Shown here piece after piece: positions 39,478 to 49,583 of a stretch of 64,000 nt of DNA. The stretch is from assembly GCF_000014065.1 (NCBI RefSeq), contig NC_008044.1, forward strand, positions 1,759,501 through 1,823,500. Reading direction: 5' to 3'. The translations under genes and the position numbers were made by a program. Under the pieces are notes generated by a model. That model ran no database searches. It was given only the letters and a program-made list of their open reading frames with translations, and was not told the origin of the DNA. Origin of the DNA: Ruegeria sp. TM1040. GTDB lineage: Bacteria; Pseudomonadota; Alphaproteobacteria; Rhodobacterales; Rhodobacteraceae. The first letter of the stretch is position 1, and each line of letters starts with the position of its first letter.

Positions 39478-40101
39478 ATGGCGAACTCAAACCAGATGGG
39501 CCAAAAAGTCTCGATTGAGGCCAGTATTCGCCCGGAGCATCGCGCCCAGGCAGCGCGTGGCTATTGGCAGGCCTTTGCACGCAAACTGCGCTACCCGCTG
39601 GGGCCCGCTTCCAAGGCGATGGCCTTTTTTGAACGCGTGATCGACCCGGAGCACGCCCTCAGCGCGGTTTCAGACACCGGCGATTTTCTCGGTGCGGCCG
39701 GGTTCAAGACGTCGACTGGCAGTTTTATCGGCGGGCATTTCAACGATCTGAGCCGCGTCTATGGCTCCATCGGCGCAACCTGGCGCGGACTGTTGATCCA
39801 CACGCTCGAACGCGACTGCGAAGAGGGCACACTGCTGATGGACGGGATTTTTGTTGAACCAGAGGCCCGCGGACTCGGGGTCGGCACCAAATTGCTGCAC
39901 GCGCTAATGAACCGTGCCGAAAGCGCCGGATTGCAGCGCCTGCGCCTTGATGTCATCGACACCAATCCGCGCGCCCGAGCGCTCTATGAGCGCGAAGGCT
40001 TCGTCCCCGGCCATGAGAAAAAGCTTGGTATTCTGGCGCCGCTTTTTGGGTTCTCAACGGCGACAGAAATGGTCAAAACGCTCCGGCCAGTACAGCTCTA
40101 G
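39478..40101 (+). CDS. GNAT-family N-acetyltransferase
   Basis: A 207-residue protein. The acetyl-CoA loop is VEPEARGLGVGTKLLHALMNRAESAG, followed by LRLDVIDTNPRARALYEREGFVPG, the standard GNAT end. An N-terminal extension of about 90 residues contains a possible substrate part. The gene is divergent from the hydrolase gene with a 51-base gap. Confidence 0.9.
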   Translation: MANSNQMGQKVSIEASIRPEHRAQAARGYWQAFARKLRYPLGPASKAMAFFERVIDPEHALSAVSDTGDFLGAAGFKTSTGSFIGGHFNDLSRVYGSIGATWRGLLIHTLERDCEEGTLLMDGIFVEPEARGLGVGTKLLHALMNRAESAGLQRLRLDVIDTNPRARALYEREGFVPGHEKKLGILAPLFGFSTATEMVKTLRPVQL

Positions 40102-40122
40102 AACAGGCCTGCACTGCGGCGC

Positions 40123-41208
40123 CTAGAGGCGGGTTTGGCGCATAAAGATACCGAGCCACCCGGCTGTCTTGTTGGGCTTTTTTGCTATCTGAACACTGGG
40201 ATGCACGCGCTCACTCGGGTCGAGACCGATCTTGCGTCGGCTACGGATCAGAAAGATCTTGCCCCAGCCCGACCATGTGCCCACCGAAGGTGCATCGGGA
40301 TCCACCGGAAAACGCATCCGCCAGTCCCGCGGCAGCGGCAGGCCCGACATCTCTGCGCGTTCCAGCATCCAGACCAACGACAGGTTGGCCAGCGGGCGGG
40401 CGGCGTCACATTCGCCAATCTGACCGCCAACATCGCCATGAGAGCCCCGAAACCAGACCTGCTCAAGCTGGCCTGAATAGTCTGGCGAGGTTTGCCACAG
40501 CACCGGTGCATAGGCTTCGCGCGTCTCGTCCATGGCCAACGCGTGATAGCCCGCCCGGACGTGATCCCCCAGTTTCTGATCATGGAACGCGTGTTGCACT
40601 TGCGACCAGCGCCACAGGATCGGTAGGCGAATGCCCAGCGCCTTCACGGTATCCCAGGCTCCGACCATCTCAATCTGGATCTCCGGGTGGCAATGAGCGT
40701 TGCGAAAGGCTTGTCGTACCTCATGGCCGCTTCCCATCTGGTAGTGGCGATAGGCGGTGCGGATGTGGCGCACGGTGGCGTGTTCTGTTTTCACCAGCCC
40801 AACTGCGCCGAGCATGCCGGCAAGGGAACGCGCCGCGTAGGCGCCGCGCGAGTAGCCCAGAAGATAGATCTTGTCGCCGGGGCGATAGCGCGAGGCGAGA
40901 TAGCCATAGGCGCTGCGGATCTTGCGGTTGATGCCGCGCCCAACCATCACATCGGCGGTCTTGCTCCAGGCGTTCCACTGCACGCCAGCCTCGTAATAAA
41001 CAGAGACCCGCGGCCCCATTTCCTTGCAGAGCCGATAGGCCATTCCCGCATGGGTTTCACGCCCCGGTTCGAGTGTCGACATAGTGCCGTCAAGGATGAT
41101 CACATGAGATTGCGGACCGCGCGAAGCGGTCTCTGACGAGTGCGCGGACAGCAGCCGACGCCGCCCGAACACTCCCAGAACTGATTTACTCAGCCGCTTG
41201 AGAAACAT
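40123..41208 (-). CDS. DUF2235-type alpha/beta hydrolase
   Basis: A 361-residue protein of the DUF2235 type. It begins with a basic helix, then HVIILDGTMSTLEPG, the entry strand carrying the acidic residue typical of this family. The nucleophile lies in KIYLLGYSRGAYAARSLAGML (G-Y-S-R-G). Later segments include VEMVGAWDTVKALG and WFRGSHGDVGGQI, in which the last His-Gly-Asp is conserved. Members include type VI secretion phospholipases, but no secretion genes lie nearby, so a housekeeping role is equally likely. It overlaps the upstream gene by 23 bases. Confidence 0.8.
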   Translation of the reverse strand: MFLKRLSKSVLGVFGRRRLLSAHSSETASRGPQSHVIILDGTMSTLEPGRETHAGMAYRLCKEMGPRVSVYYEAGVQWNAWSKTADVMVGRGINRKIRSAYGYLASRYRPGDKIYLLGYSRGAYAARSLAGMLGAVGLVKTEHATVRHIRTAYRHYQMGSGHEVRQAFRNAHCHPEIQIEMVGAWDTVKALGIRLPILWRWSQVQHAFHDQKLGDHVRAGYHALAMDETREAYAPVLWQTSPDYSGQLEQVWFRGSHGDVGGQIGECDAARPLANLSLVWMLERAEMSGLPLPRDWRMRFPVDPDAPSVGTWSGWGKIFLIRSRRKIGLDPSERVHPSVQIAKKPNKTAGWLGIFMRQTRL

Positions 41209-43495
41209 CCCTCATCAACTCCCAAAGTTTGACCGGCGTGAACGGCATATCCACCTGCCGGATGCCCTGATCCCAGAGCGCATCCTGAACCGCATTGGCC
41301 ACTGCTGCGAGGGCCCCAACCGTGCCCGCCTCGCCGCAGCCCTTCATTCCCATCGGGTTCTGCGTCGATGGCACCGGCTCCGAGGTGAAATCCACCCAAG
41401 GCATATCTTCGGCGCGCGGCATCGCGTAGTCCATGAACGTTGCCGTGAGCAACTGGCCATCCGCGTCGTAGACCACATGTTCAAGCATTGCCTGCCCTAG
41501 CCCCTGAGCGACCCCGCCATGCACCTGACCTTCGGCCAGCATGGGGTTGATAAGATTTCCAAAATCATCAACCACCGTATAGCGGTCAACGCGGGCCTGC
41601 CCGGTTTCACGGTCGATCACGACCTCGGCGAGATGGGCCCCGTTGGGGAAGGAACGTCCCGGCAGTGATGCTTCGGCCTGATGGCGCAACAGGTCTACGC
41701 GCCCCTTTTCACGGGCCAGGTCAGCCGCCTCAAGCACCGTCGGGGTGAGATTGGACCCCGGCGCGCGGAAGGTCTCACCATCAAAGTCGACAGCCTCCTC
41801 ATCCACGCCCATTTCTTCGGCAAGGAAGGGGGTGAAGGCGGCCACCATCTTGTCGACGGTGGCCAATGTGGCATTGGCCTGTGTGGTCACGGAACGAGAG
41901 CCGCCGGTCCCGCCGCCCTTGGCGATGCGGTCACTGTCGCCCTGGACAACCGAAATGGCGCTGACGGGGATGCCGGTCTGGTCCGCAAGGAACGTCGCAA
42001 AGACAGTTTCATGCCCTTGCCCGTTGCTTTGCGTACCCACATAGATGTTCACCCGGCCGTCCTCCAGAAACTCGACGTCTGCAGTCTCTGAAGGATCGCC
42101 CAAAATACTTTCGATATAGTAACAAAGGCCCGCGCCCCGGTAACGACCTTCTGCCGCGTCCTGCGCGCGCCGCGCCTCGAACCCGGCCAGATCCGATTCT
42201 TTGATGAGACGGTCGAGCACGAGGTTGAAATCCCCCACGTCATAGGTCTCATCGGTGACGGTCTTGTAGGGAAACTTTTGCGGCGCGATGAAGTTCCTGC
42301 GCCTCAGGTCCATCGGATCAACGCCAAGATCGCGCGCCGCCCGGTCGATGACCCGCTCGAGCACATAAATCGCCTCGGGCCGCCCCGCCCCGCGATACGC
42401 ATCCACCTGCGTGGTGTTGGTATAGATCCCATCCACTTCGAGCCACGCGGTCTGGATGTCGTAAACCCCTGCCAGCACCCGAGAAAACAGCTGGGTCTGA
42501 ATGGGCTGGCCAAAATGAGAGTTATAGGCGCCGAGATTGCAATGCGTATGGACGCGGTAAGCCGTGATCTTCAGATCCGCGTCAAAGGCCAGCTCGGCCA
42601 GAGAGGTGAGATCCCGCCCGCCATTGTCGCTCAGCATGGCTTCGGTGCGATCCGACATCCAGCCCACGGGCCGCTCCAGCACCTTGGCTGCATAGGCGAC
42701 GGCAAAATACTCCGGATAGGGCATTGCTTTCATGCCAAAGCCGCCGCCCACATCCGGCGTCACCACATGTACATCTTCGGCGGGGAGATGCATTTTCTTG
42801 GCCAACTGCTCCTTCATGGACCAGACGCCCTGCCCGCCATAGTAAAAATGCATGCGCCCATCCTGCCAGGTGGCGTGACAGCCGCGTGGCTCCATCGCGT
42901 TGACGATGATGCGGTTGTCGTCGACCTGCAGGCTGACCGTATGAGCGGCAGCTTCAAAGGCCGCATCGGTTGCAGCCTTGTCGCCAAGCCCCCAGTTGAA
43001 GGCGCGATTCTGAGGTGCCTCGGGATGAATCTCTGCGCCGCCTGCGGCCAGATCTAGCTTCACGTCGAGATCCTCGTAGTCAAACTCGATCAATTCGGCG
43101 GCGTCACGCGCCTGATCCATGGTGTCGGCGATGACCACGGCCACGGGCTCCCCGACATAGCGCACGCGGTGCCCTGCCAGCACCGGCCGTTCGGGAGCTG
43201 CAGCCTTGCTGCCGTCAATATTCTTGACCAAAGCACCATCAAGCGTGGCCTCAATCCCCGCATCAACCAGATCGGCCTGCGTAATCACCAGATGCACGCC
43301 TTCGGCTGCGCGCGCATCATCGACATTGAGCGTGGTGATCTCGCCATGCGCGACGGGGCTGCGAAACACATAGGCCCGCAATGCCCCCGCAGGCATGGTA
43401 TCCTCGATGTAGCGCCCCTGTCCGGTCAGCAGACGCTGGTCCTCCACCCGTGCGAGCGGCTGACTCTTCCCAAATTTTTCGACCCGTTGGTTCAT
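41186..43495 (-). CDS. Form II CoxL-like molybdopterin-binding dehydrogenase subunit
   Basis: A 769-residue large subunit of the xanthine dehydrogenase/CO dehydrogenase family. The active-site loop is AYRGAGR (366-372), which marks form II (not the AYxCSFR of true CO dehydrogenase), so CO oxidation is doubtful. Other family motifs are GHRVRYVGEPVAVV, VGGGFGMKAMPYPEY and QSNGQGHETVFATFLADQ, the last holding cofactor contacts. The iron-sulphur and FAD subunits that normally accompany it are not encoded next to it. Its substrate is probably an aldehyde or purine-like heterocycle. Confidence 0.9.
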   Translation of the reverse strand: MNQRVEKFGKSQPLARVEDQRLLTGQGRYIEDTMPAGALRAYVFRSPVAHGEITTLNVDDARAAEGVHLVITQADLVDAGIEATLDGALVKNIDGSKAAAPERPVLAGHRVRYVGEPVAVVIADTMDQARDAAELIEFDYEDLDVKLDLAAGGAEIHPEAPQNRAFNWGLGDKAATDAAFEAAAHTVSLQVDDNRIIVNAMEPRGCHATWQDGRMHFYYGGQGVWSMKEQLAKKMHLPAEDVHVVTPDVGGGFGMKAMPYPEYFAVAYAAKVLERPVGWMSDRTEAMLSDNGGRDLTSLAELAFDADLKITAYRVHTHCNLGAYNSHFGQPIQTQLFSRVLAGVYDIQTAWLEVDGIYTNTTQVDAYRGAGRPEAIYVLERVIDRAARDLGVDPMDLRRRNFIAPQKFPYKTVTDETYDVGDFNLVLDRLIKESDLAGFEARRAQDAAEGRYRGAGLCYYIESILGDPSETADVEFLEDGRVNIYVGTQSNGQGHETVFATFLADQTGIPVSAISVVQGDSDRIAKGGGTGGSRSVTTQANATLATVDKMVAAFTPFLAEEMGVDEEAVDFDGETFRAPGSNLTPTVLEAADLAREKGRVDLLRHQAEASLPGRSFPNGAHLAEVVIDRETGQARVDRYTVVDDFGNLINPMLAEGQVHGGVAQGLGQAMLEHVVYDADGQLLTATFMDYAMPRAEDMPWVDFTSEPVPSTQNPMGMKGCGEAGTVGALAAVANAVQDALWDQGIRQVDMPFTPVKLWELMRDVSQAAE

Positions 43496-43671
43496 CGGAT
43501 GGCTCCCTTTGCCTGCGCTCAGCTTGGGCGGAGCCTACTGTGCGCGACAGGCTTGTCCAGTGATCCCGCGCCCGTGGTGTAAGAAATTTCTGCCTTCTGG
43601 CGCCGTCGAAGGCGCTCAAGGTCGTACCCACCATTTGAGGAATTGCGCTGCGCGAGGCGCATCGCGGTGGC

Positions 43672-43704
43672 GCAGGCGCCGTGCCCCCTGGGCACGGCGC
43701 CTGC
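43672..43704. repeat. Perfect 15-bp inverted repeat, 3-base loop
   Basis: GCAGGCGCCGTGCCC and GGGCACGGCGCCTGC are exact complements around CCT. No T-run follows on either strand, so this is more likely an intergenic REP-type hairpin than a terminator. Confidence 0.85.
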
Positions 43705-43740
43705 TCGGCCCAACGCTTTTGGGAGCCCGACAGGGCACCC

Positions 43741-43767
43741 GCAAAGGGGCGGGAGCGCGCCCTTTTG
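43741..43767. repeat. Second GC-rich inverted repeat
   Basis: GCAAAGGGGCG and CGCGCCCTTTTGC form an imperfect hairpin 37 bases beyond the first. Together the two hairpins look like a composite intergenic element. Confidence 0.55.
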
Positions 43768-44331
43768 CTTTGACCTTCAAAGCTGAGAATGCTCGCCGGT
43801 CTAAAACCCAACGTGAGTTGTAGACGCCCACCTGCGATCATCTAAGGCAAGTGCAGCAAAAACTCTGACTTGATTGGGAGTCTTCTCGCCCTGAAGCACC
43901 CACTCGACACCGAGAATACGGGGCGCCCAGACGAGATCGCTAAACAGGACGCGAGTCAGCTGGCACGTGTATCGCCGTGTCAGGTCATGACACGAAGCGT
44001 ATGGCTCGCCTGAAAAAGCTGCAGAAACTCGTGTACCCGGACAGGTTCGCGGCATACGCGTCAGACCTGACCGGGCACGAAAGCCGAGACTTTCTATGAG
44101 GGGGGCACGCAGTTGGGAGTGGTGAGTGGGGTGGGCTGCGTCCCTTGATGACCTTTATTTCAAATAAGACTTAAGAGCCGGTTATCAGCGCGGGCCGACA
44201 AAGAAAATTCTGCAAGTCCCCGCTGTGGGTTCGACACTTTCCCTTTGGGGCGGCATTCGTTATTGGAAGGACAACCGCGGGCGATGGCCTGCACATATAT
44301 ACTCCAAGACGTGACGCACGGGGCATCTGAT

Positions 44332-47300
44332 ATGGCACTGGACAAGACCTTTAACGCAGCCGAGGCGGAGAGCCGCCTGTTTGACGCCTGGGAAAAAGCG
44401 GGCTGCTTTACCGCTGGCGCAAATGCCAAACCGGGCGCGTCGACCTACTGCATCATGATCCCGCCGCCCAATGTCACCGGCGTTCTGCACATGGGGCACG
44501 CGTTCAACAACACGCTGCAGGACATCCTCATCCGCTGGAAACGCATGCAGGGCTATGACACGCTCTGGCAGCCCGGCACAGACCACGCTGGCATCGCCAC
44601 GCAGATGGTGGTGGAGCGCAAGCTCGCCGAAACTCAGCAGCCTTCACGCCGTGAGCTGGGCCGTGAAAAATTCCTTGAAAAAGTCTGGGAATGGAAAGAG
44701 CAATCCGGCGGCACCATCATCAACCAGCTCAAGCGCCTCGGCGCGTCGTGTGACTATGAGCGCACCGCCTTCACCATGGCGGGCGCGCAGGGGGACACCC
44801 GCACGGGCCATGAAAACTCGCCCAACTTCCACGACGCCGTCATCAAGGTGTTTGTGGAGATGTACAACAAGGGCCTCATCTATCGCGGCAAGCGACTGGT
44901 AAACTGGGACCCGCATTTTGAGACCGCGATTTCCGACCTTGAGGTCGAAAACATCGAAGTTGCGGGCCACATGTGGCACTTCAAATATCCGCTCGCCGGA
45001 GGGGAGACCTATACCTACATCGAGAAGGACGAGGACGGGAACGTCACGCTCGAAGAAGAGCGCGACTATATCTCCATCGCGACCACCCGCCCCGAGACCA
45101 TGCTCGGCGACGGCGCGGTTGCGGTGCACCCTTCGGACGAACGCTATGCGCCGATCGTGGGCAAGCTGGTCGAAATCCCGGTCGGCCCCAAGGAGCACCG
45201 CCGTCAGATCCCGATCATCACCGATGAATACCCGGACAAGGATTTTGGTTCCGGTGCCGTAAAGATCACCGGCGCGCATGACTTCAACGACTATCAGGTC
45301 GCCAAGCGCGGCGGCATCCCGATGTACCGTCTGATGGACATGAAAGGCGCAATGCGCGCTGATGGTGCGCCTTATGCCGAAGAAGCGGCAAAGGCCCAAG
45401 CCCACGCGAAGGGTGCGGCGTTCACTGAAAACGAGGTAGATGCAATCAACCTCGTGCCCGATCATCTGCGCGGGCTGGATCGCTTTGAGGCGCGCAAGCT
45501 GGTGGTGCAGGAAATCACCGACGAGGGTCTGGCGGTGATGCAGACCGTGACTAAAACCGTCAAAGACGATGAGGGCAATGAGACCGAGGTGTCCGAGGTG
45601 GTCCCGATGGTCGAAAACAAGCCGATCATGCAGCCCTTTGGCGACCGCTCCAAAGTCGTGATCGAGCCGATGCTGACTGACCAGTGGTTTGTCGACGCCG
45701 AAAAGGTTGTTGGCCCGGCGCTCGATGCGGTGCGCAATGGCGATGTGAAAATCCTGCCGGAAAGCGGCGAGAAGACCTATTACCACTGGCTGGAGAACAT
45801 CGAACCATGGTGTATCTCACGTCAGCTGTGGTGGGGTCATCAGATCCCGGTTTGGTACGGGCCTGAAAAAGATCTGCCTGATCCATTTGACAAAAACAAA
45901 GTCGCCACAAAGGCATTTTGTGGTGCATCCAAAGAAGAGATTCTTCAACAAGCCAAAGACTACTATGGTGAAGATGTACAGGTCTCCATCGGCGAAGATG
46001 GCTTTGAGTTCATTGCAACCCCCGATGCGGTGATCCTTGAATCGGTTCAACTTCGTCGCGACCCCGACGTGCTCGACACCTGGTTCTCCTCCGGCCTCTG
46101 GCCGATCGGCACGCTGGGCTGGCCCGAATGGACCGAGGAGACGTCCAAGTACTTCCCGACCTCGACGCTGGTCACCGGTCAGGACATCCTGTTCTTCTGG
46201 GTGGCCCGGATGATGATGATGCAGCTTGCCGTCGTCGATCAGATCCCGTTTGACACCGTCTATCTCCATGGCCTCGTGCGCGATGCCAAGGGCAAAAAGA
46301 TGTCGAAATCCACCGGCAACGTCATCGACCCGCTTGAGATCATTGACGAATACGGCGCCGACGCGCTGCGGTTCACCAATGCGGCGATGGCGAGCCTTGG
46401 CGGCGTGCTGAAGCTCGATATGCAGCGCATCGCGGGCTACCGCAACTTTGGCACCAAACTCTGGAACGCCGTGCGTTTTGCCGAGATGAACGAGGTCTTT
46501 ACCGACGCCGTACCGCAGTTGACCGTGGACGACCTTGCCCCCAAGGCGGCCGTCAACGCCTGGATCGTGGGCGAGACCGCCCGCGTGCGCGAAGCGGTGG
46601 ACGAGGCGATGGAAACATTCCGGTTCAACGACGCGGCGCAAGCGCTTTATGGCTTTGTCTGGGGCAAGGTCTGCGACTGGTATGTCGAGCTCTCCAAGCC
46701 GCTGCTGCAAGGCGATGACACCGAGGCGCAGGCCGAAACCCGCGCCACCATGCGCTGGGTCATGGATCAGTGCATGATCCTCTTGCACCCCATTATGCCC
46801 TTCATCACCGAAGAGCTCTGGGGCGCCACCGGACCGCGCGCCAAGATGCTGGTGCATGCAGATTGGCCGACCTACAAGGCCGCCGATCTGGTAAAGCCCG
46901 AAGCCGATGCAGAGATGAACTGGGTCATTTCCGTCATTGAGAACACCCGCTCCGCCCGCGCGCAGATGCATGTGCCCGCTGGGCTCTATGTGGAGATGCT
47001 CGTGACGGAGATTGATGCAGCCGGTCAGGCCGCATGGGAGGCCAACGAGACGCTGATCAAACGTCTGGCGCGGATTGAGAGCCTGTCCAAAATCGAGACC
47101 GCCCCCAAAGGCTGCGTGTCGATCTCTGCGCCGGGGGCGTCGTTCCTGCTGCCGCTCGCGGACATCATCGACATCGACGGCGAAAAGGCCCGGCTTGAAA
47201 AATCGCTTGGAAAACTCGCCAAGGAGCTCGGTGGTCTGCGCGGACGTCTGAACAATCCGAAGTTCATCGCTTCCGCTCCCGAAGAGGTGGTCGAGGAAGC

Positions 47301-47379
47301 CCGCGAAAACCTCGCCGCGCGCGAAGAGGAAGAGACCAAGCTCAAAGAGGCGCTCTCGCGGCTTGCCGAAATCGGCTGA
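44332..47379 (+). CDS. valS: Valyl-tRNA synthetase
   Basis: A 1015-residue class I synthetase. The HIGH-type motif is HMGH at 53-56 ([15 protein letters not shown]) and the KMSKS motif is in [12 protein letters not shown], near residue 656. The editing domain lies in between and the C-terminal coiled coil ([21 protein letters not shown]) ends the chain. The ATG at 44,332 gives the normal N terminus; a longer frame starting at 44,245 was rejected. Residues about 519-560 (45,885-46,020) are encoded by unusually A/T-rich codons. Confidence 0.96.
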   Translation: MALDKTFNAAEAESRLFDAWEKAGCFTAGANAKPGASTYCIMIPPPNVTGVLHMGHAFNNTLQDILIRWKRMQGYDTLWQPGTDHAGIATQMVVERKLAETQQPSRRELGREKFLEKVWEWKEQSGGTIINQLKRLGASCDYERTAFTMAGAQGDTRTGHENSPNFHDAVIKVFVEMYNKGLIYRGKRLVNWDPHFETAISDLEVENIEVAGHMWHFKYPLAGGETYTYIEKDEDGNVTLEEERDYISIATTRPETMLGDGAVAVHPSDERYAPIVGKLVEIPVGPKEHRRQIPIITDEYPDKDFGSGAVKITGAHDFNDYQVAKRGGIPMYRLMDMKGAMRADGAPYAEEAAKAQAHAKGAAFTENEVDAINLVPDHLRGLDRFEARKLVVQEITDEGLAVMQTVTKTVKDDEGNETEVSEVVPMVENKPIMQPFGDRSKVVIEPMLTDQWFVDAEKVVGPALDAVRNGDVKILPESGEKTYYHWLENIEPWCISRQLWWGHQIPVWYGPEKDLPDPFDKNKVATKAFCGASKEEILQQAKDYYGEDVQVSIGEDGFEFIATPDAVILESVQLRRDPDVLDTWFSSGLWPIGTLGWPEWTEETSKYFPTSTLVTGQDILFFWVARMMMMQLAVVDQIPFDTVYLHGLVRDAKGKKMSKSTGNVIDPLEIIDEYGADALRFTNAAMASLGGVLKLDMQRIAGYRNFGTKLWNAVRFAEMNEVFTDAVPQLTVDDLAPKAAVNAWIVGETARVREAVDEAMETFRFNDAAQALYGFVWGKVCDWYVELSKPLLQGDDTEAQAETRATMRWVMDQCMILLHPIMPFITEELWGATGPRAKMLVHADWPTYKAADLVKPEADAEMNWVISVIENTRSARAQMHVPAGLYVEMLVTEIDAAGQAAWEANETLIKRLARIESLSKIETAPKGCVSISAPGASFLLPLADIIDIDGEKARLEKSLGKLAKELGGLRGRLNNPKFIASAPEEVVEEARENLAAREEEETKLKEALSRLAEIG

Positions 47380-47398
47380 CCCGCAGATCACACTCTGA

Positions 47399-47430
47399 AA
47401 CGCCCGGGCCCTTGGTTCGGGCGTTTTTGT
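47399..47430 (+). terminator. Terminator of valS
   Basis: AACGCCCG pairs with CGGGCGTT around an 11-base loop, followed by TTTGT. It lies 19 bases after the stop. Confidence 0.85.
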
Positions 47431-47589
47431 CTGCACTGTCATGCATCTTGGCGACTGGCAGAGGGGCTTTCCCCGTGAAATTATCATCAATCGCCTATAG
47501 GTGGTGATTGCCAAAGCCCGGGATCTGGTACAGCTTGGGTGCAGAACACGAGAGGCCGGTCACCGGCCCGGACTACATGGGGAACGAAA

Positions 47590-47883
47590 ATGGCCAAAGG
47601 GTATTGGGTGGCGCATGTCGATATTGACGACATGGAGCGCTATAAGGCGTATATTGACGCCAACGCGGCCCCCTTTCGTGAGTATGGCGCGCGATTTCTG
47701 GTTCGAGGCGGCGCCAAAGAGGTGCGCGAAGGACAGACGCGTGCGCGCACCGTTGTGATCGAATTCAAGGATTTTGCGACGGCCAAGGCCTGCTATGACA
47801 GCCTCGCCTACCAAGAGGCCAAGGCGCTCAGAGATCCGGTTTCGACCGGAGATATGGAAATAGTCGAAGGCTACGACGGCTGA
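47590..47883 (+). CDS. DUF1330 protein
   Basis: A 97-residue protein starting MAKGYWVAHVDIDDMERYKAYI, the strong DUF1330 signature (ferredoxin-like dimeric fold). It continues with ARFLVRGGAKEVREGQTRARTVVIEF and FATAKACYDSLAYQEAKALR. The enzymatic role is not established for the family. GGGAACGAAA precedes the ATG. Confidence 0.88.
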   Translation: MAKGYWVAHVDIDDMERYKAYIDANAAPFREYGARFLVRGGAKEVREGQTRARTVVIEFKDFATAKACYDSLAYQEAKALRDPVSTGDMEIVEGYDG

Positions 47884-47905
47884 CGCCGCCGAAAAGGAGT
47901 TTTTG

Positions 47906-48364
47906 ATGCTGAAGAAGCTGTTTCAGGCCTTTCGCCCGCCGCAAAGCCCGAACCTGCCCGACCCGGATGCGGAACTGGCGCTTGGTGCGCTTCTGGTGCG
48001 GATCGCACAGTCTGACCGGGCCTATCTTCTGGAAGAAATCAGCCTGATCGACCGCATTCTGGCGCGTCTGTACGGGCACAATGCGCTGGAGGCCGCCAAG
48101 GTGCGCGCCACCTGTGAGAAGCTGCATGCCGCAGCGCCTGAGACGGACACGTTTGGCCGCCTGATCCGCGAGACGACCGGGCTTGAAGAACGGCTGGCGG
48201 CGCTGGATGCGCTCTGGGAAGTGGTTCTGGCGGACAACCGCGAACACGAGGGCGAAATCCGGATCGTCGAAGACGCCTGCAAGGCCATGGGGCTGTCGGT
48301 GATCGACAACAAACGGGCGCGTGATCGTGCCCGCGCCAAGCTGGCCACGCAACCAACGGAGTAG
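47906..48364 (+). CDS. TerB-like protein 1
   Basis: A 152-residue helical protein of the TerB-like type: an N-terminal helix (LKKLFQAF), the segment DAELALGALLVRIAQSDRAYLLEEISLIDRIL holding acidic residues that may bind metal, and the second half with LWEVVLADNREHEGEIRIVEDACKAMG. Homologues are linked to tellurite resistance and phage inhibition, but often have unknown roles. A second copy follows eight bases later; the two share about half of their pattern and look like a duplicated pair. Confidence 0.82.
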   Translation: MLKKLFQAFRPPQSPNLPDPDAELALGALLVRIAQSDRAYLLEEISLIDRILARLYGHNALEAAKVRATCEKLHAAAPETDTFGRLIRETTGLEERLAALDALWEVVLADNREHEGEIRIVEDACKAMGLSVIDNKRARDRARAKLATQPTE

Positions 48365-48372
48365 GAAAGCGC

Positions 48373-48816
48373 ATGATATTCAAGGACTTTTTGGATAAGC
48401 TATTGGCGCCTGCTCCGTCGATCTTACCAGATGAGGATGCCCGGCTCGCACTGACGGCACTGCTGGTGCGTCTGGCGCGTTCCGACAATGTCTATTCCGA
48501 CTCCGAGCGGGACCGGATCGACCGGATCCTGCGCAGCCGCTTTGCGCTGGATGCGGGTGCAGCCCAGATCCTGCGCGAACAGGGCGAAGGGCTGGAAGCT
48601 GAGGCTCCGGACACGGTCCGCTTTACCCGCGCGATCAAAGAGGTTGTCCCCTATGAGGAGCGCACCGGCGTGGTAGAGACCTTGTGGGAGGTCGCGCTGT
48701 CGGATGGCAAGCGTGACGTCGAGGAAGACGCCCTGATCCGACTGGCGGCCAATCTTCTGGGTGTCAATGACGTGGACAGCGCCATGGCGCGCAAACGGGC
48801 GGAGGCCCACGCATGA
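48373..48816 (+). CDS. TerB-like protein 2
   Basis: A 147-residue paralogue of the preceding gene: PDEDARLALTALLVRLARSDNVYSDSERDRIDRILR matches its first repeat block, and VETLWEVALSDGKRDVEEDALIRLAANLLGV matches the second. Acidic residues in both blocks are conserved. The stop overlaps the start of the PhnD-like gene by four bases, so the three form an operon. Confidence 0.82.
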   Translation: MIFKDFLDKLLAPAPSILPDEDARLALTALLVRLARSDNVYSDSERDRIDRILRSRFALDAGAAQILREQGEGLEAEAPDTVRFTRAIKEVVPYEERTGVVETLWEVALSDGKRDVEEDALIRLAANLLGVNDVDSAMARKRAEAHA

Positions 48817-49583
48817 TTGCCTCTTTGCCGATGTATGATCGCCCCGAAACCGCTGCTGCAAATGATGCCTTCTGGGCCGCGATCCGCGCCGAACTCGGCC
48901 ACGGGCCTGAGAGCCTGACACGCGACATGGATCTGTGGCAGGTCTGGCGCGCGCCCGATCTGTTGCTGGCGCAGACCTGTGGACTGCCGTATCGCGCGCG
49001 CCTCTACGGCGATGTGGAACTGGTGGGCACCCCCGATTACGGCCTGCCGGGCTGTCCGGAGGGGCATTACAACAGCGTCTTGATCGCCGCAGCCGATCGC
49101 AAGGGAACGCCCCTTCGGGATTTTGCCGGGACCCGCTTTGCCTACAATGACTCTCTGTCGCAGTCCGGCTGGGCGGCGGCCATGATGCGGATGCGTGCAG
49201 ACGATATGCTTCCCGGCGAGCTGATCGAAACCGGCAGCCACCAGGCTTCGGCAGTCGCGGTTGCCGAAGGGCGTGCGGATTTTGCCAGTCTTGATGCGCT
49301 CACCTATCAGATGCTGCTGGACTACGAGCCGGACCTGATGGCAGGCCTGTGCGAACTGGAACGCACCGAGCCGACACCGGCGCTGCCGTTCATCACTGCG
49401 CTGACACAGGATGCCACCATCCTGCGCACCGCGATGGAGCGCGCGCTCGAGGCGCTGGAGCCTGAACATCGCGAGACTCTGCACCTGAAGAAGATCGTCT
49501 CGACCACCCCGAGCGACTACCTTGCAGTGCCCACCCCACCGGGTCCGACACTGGTGATGGACCGTCTTGCCCGCGCGCGCTGA
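48813..49583 (+). CDS. PhnD-like substrate-binding domain protein
   Basis: A 256-residue protein of the phosphate/phosphonate-binding (PhnD-like) fold: MIASLPMYDRPETAAANDAFWAAI, then YNSVLIAAADRKGTPLRDFAGTRFAYNDSLSQSGW and SHQASAVAVAEGRADFASLDAL. It lacks a signal peptide, so it would stay in the cytoplasm, unusual for this class. No transporter genes adjoin it. The ligand is unknown; being in one operon with two TerB-like genes suggests a stress-linked role. Confidence 0.78.
   Translation: MIASLPMYDRPETAAANDAFWAAIRAELGHGPESLTRDMDLWQVWRAPDLLLAQTCGLPYRARLYGDVELVGTPDYGLPGCPEGHYNSVLIAAADRKGTPLRDFAGTRFAYNDSLSQSGWAAAMMRMRADDMLPGELIETGSHQASAVAVAEGRADFASLDALTYQMLLDYEPDLMAGLCELERTEPTPALPFITALTQDATILRTAMERALEALEPEHRETLHLKKIVSTTPSDYLAVPTPPGPTLVMDRLARAR

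Larger units (their letters stand above)
43496..44331. other. Long gene-poor gap with inverted repeats
   Basis: This 836-base gap holds no gene I trust. An 84-codon minus ORF (43,801-44,055) has no ribosome site and no recognisable domain; it may be a decayed remnant. Two strong inverted repeats lie at 43,672-43,704 and 43,741-43,767. The valS promoter should lie in the last 150 bases, but I see no clean -35/-10 pair. Confidence 0.6.

Noticed and set aside
41186-43495. Carbon monoxide dehydrogenase
   Set aside because: The active-site loop is AYRGAGR, not the AYxCSFR of form I enzymes, and partner subunits are absent.
43801-44055. 84-codon ORF in the gap before valS
   Set aside because: No ribosome site, no domain, no coupled neighbour. 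It may be a decayed gene, but nothing supports calling one.
45817-47514. Minus-strand ORF of 565 codons
   Set aside because: Antisense to valS. No ribosome site and no recognisable domain.
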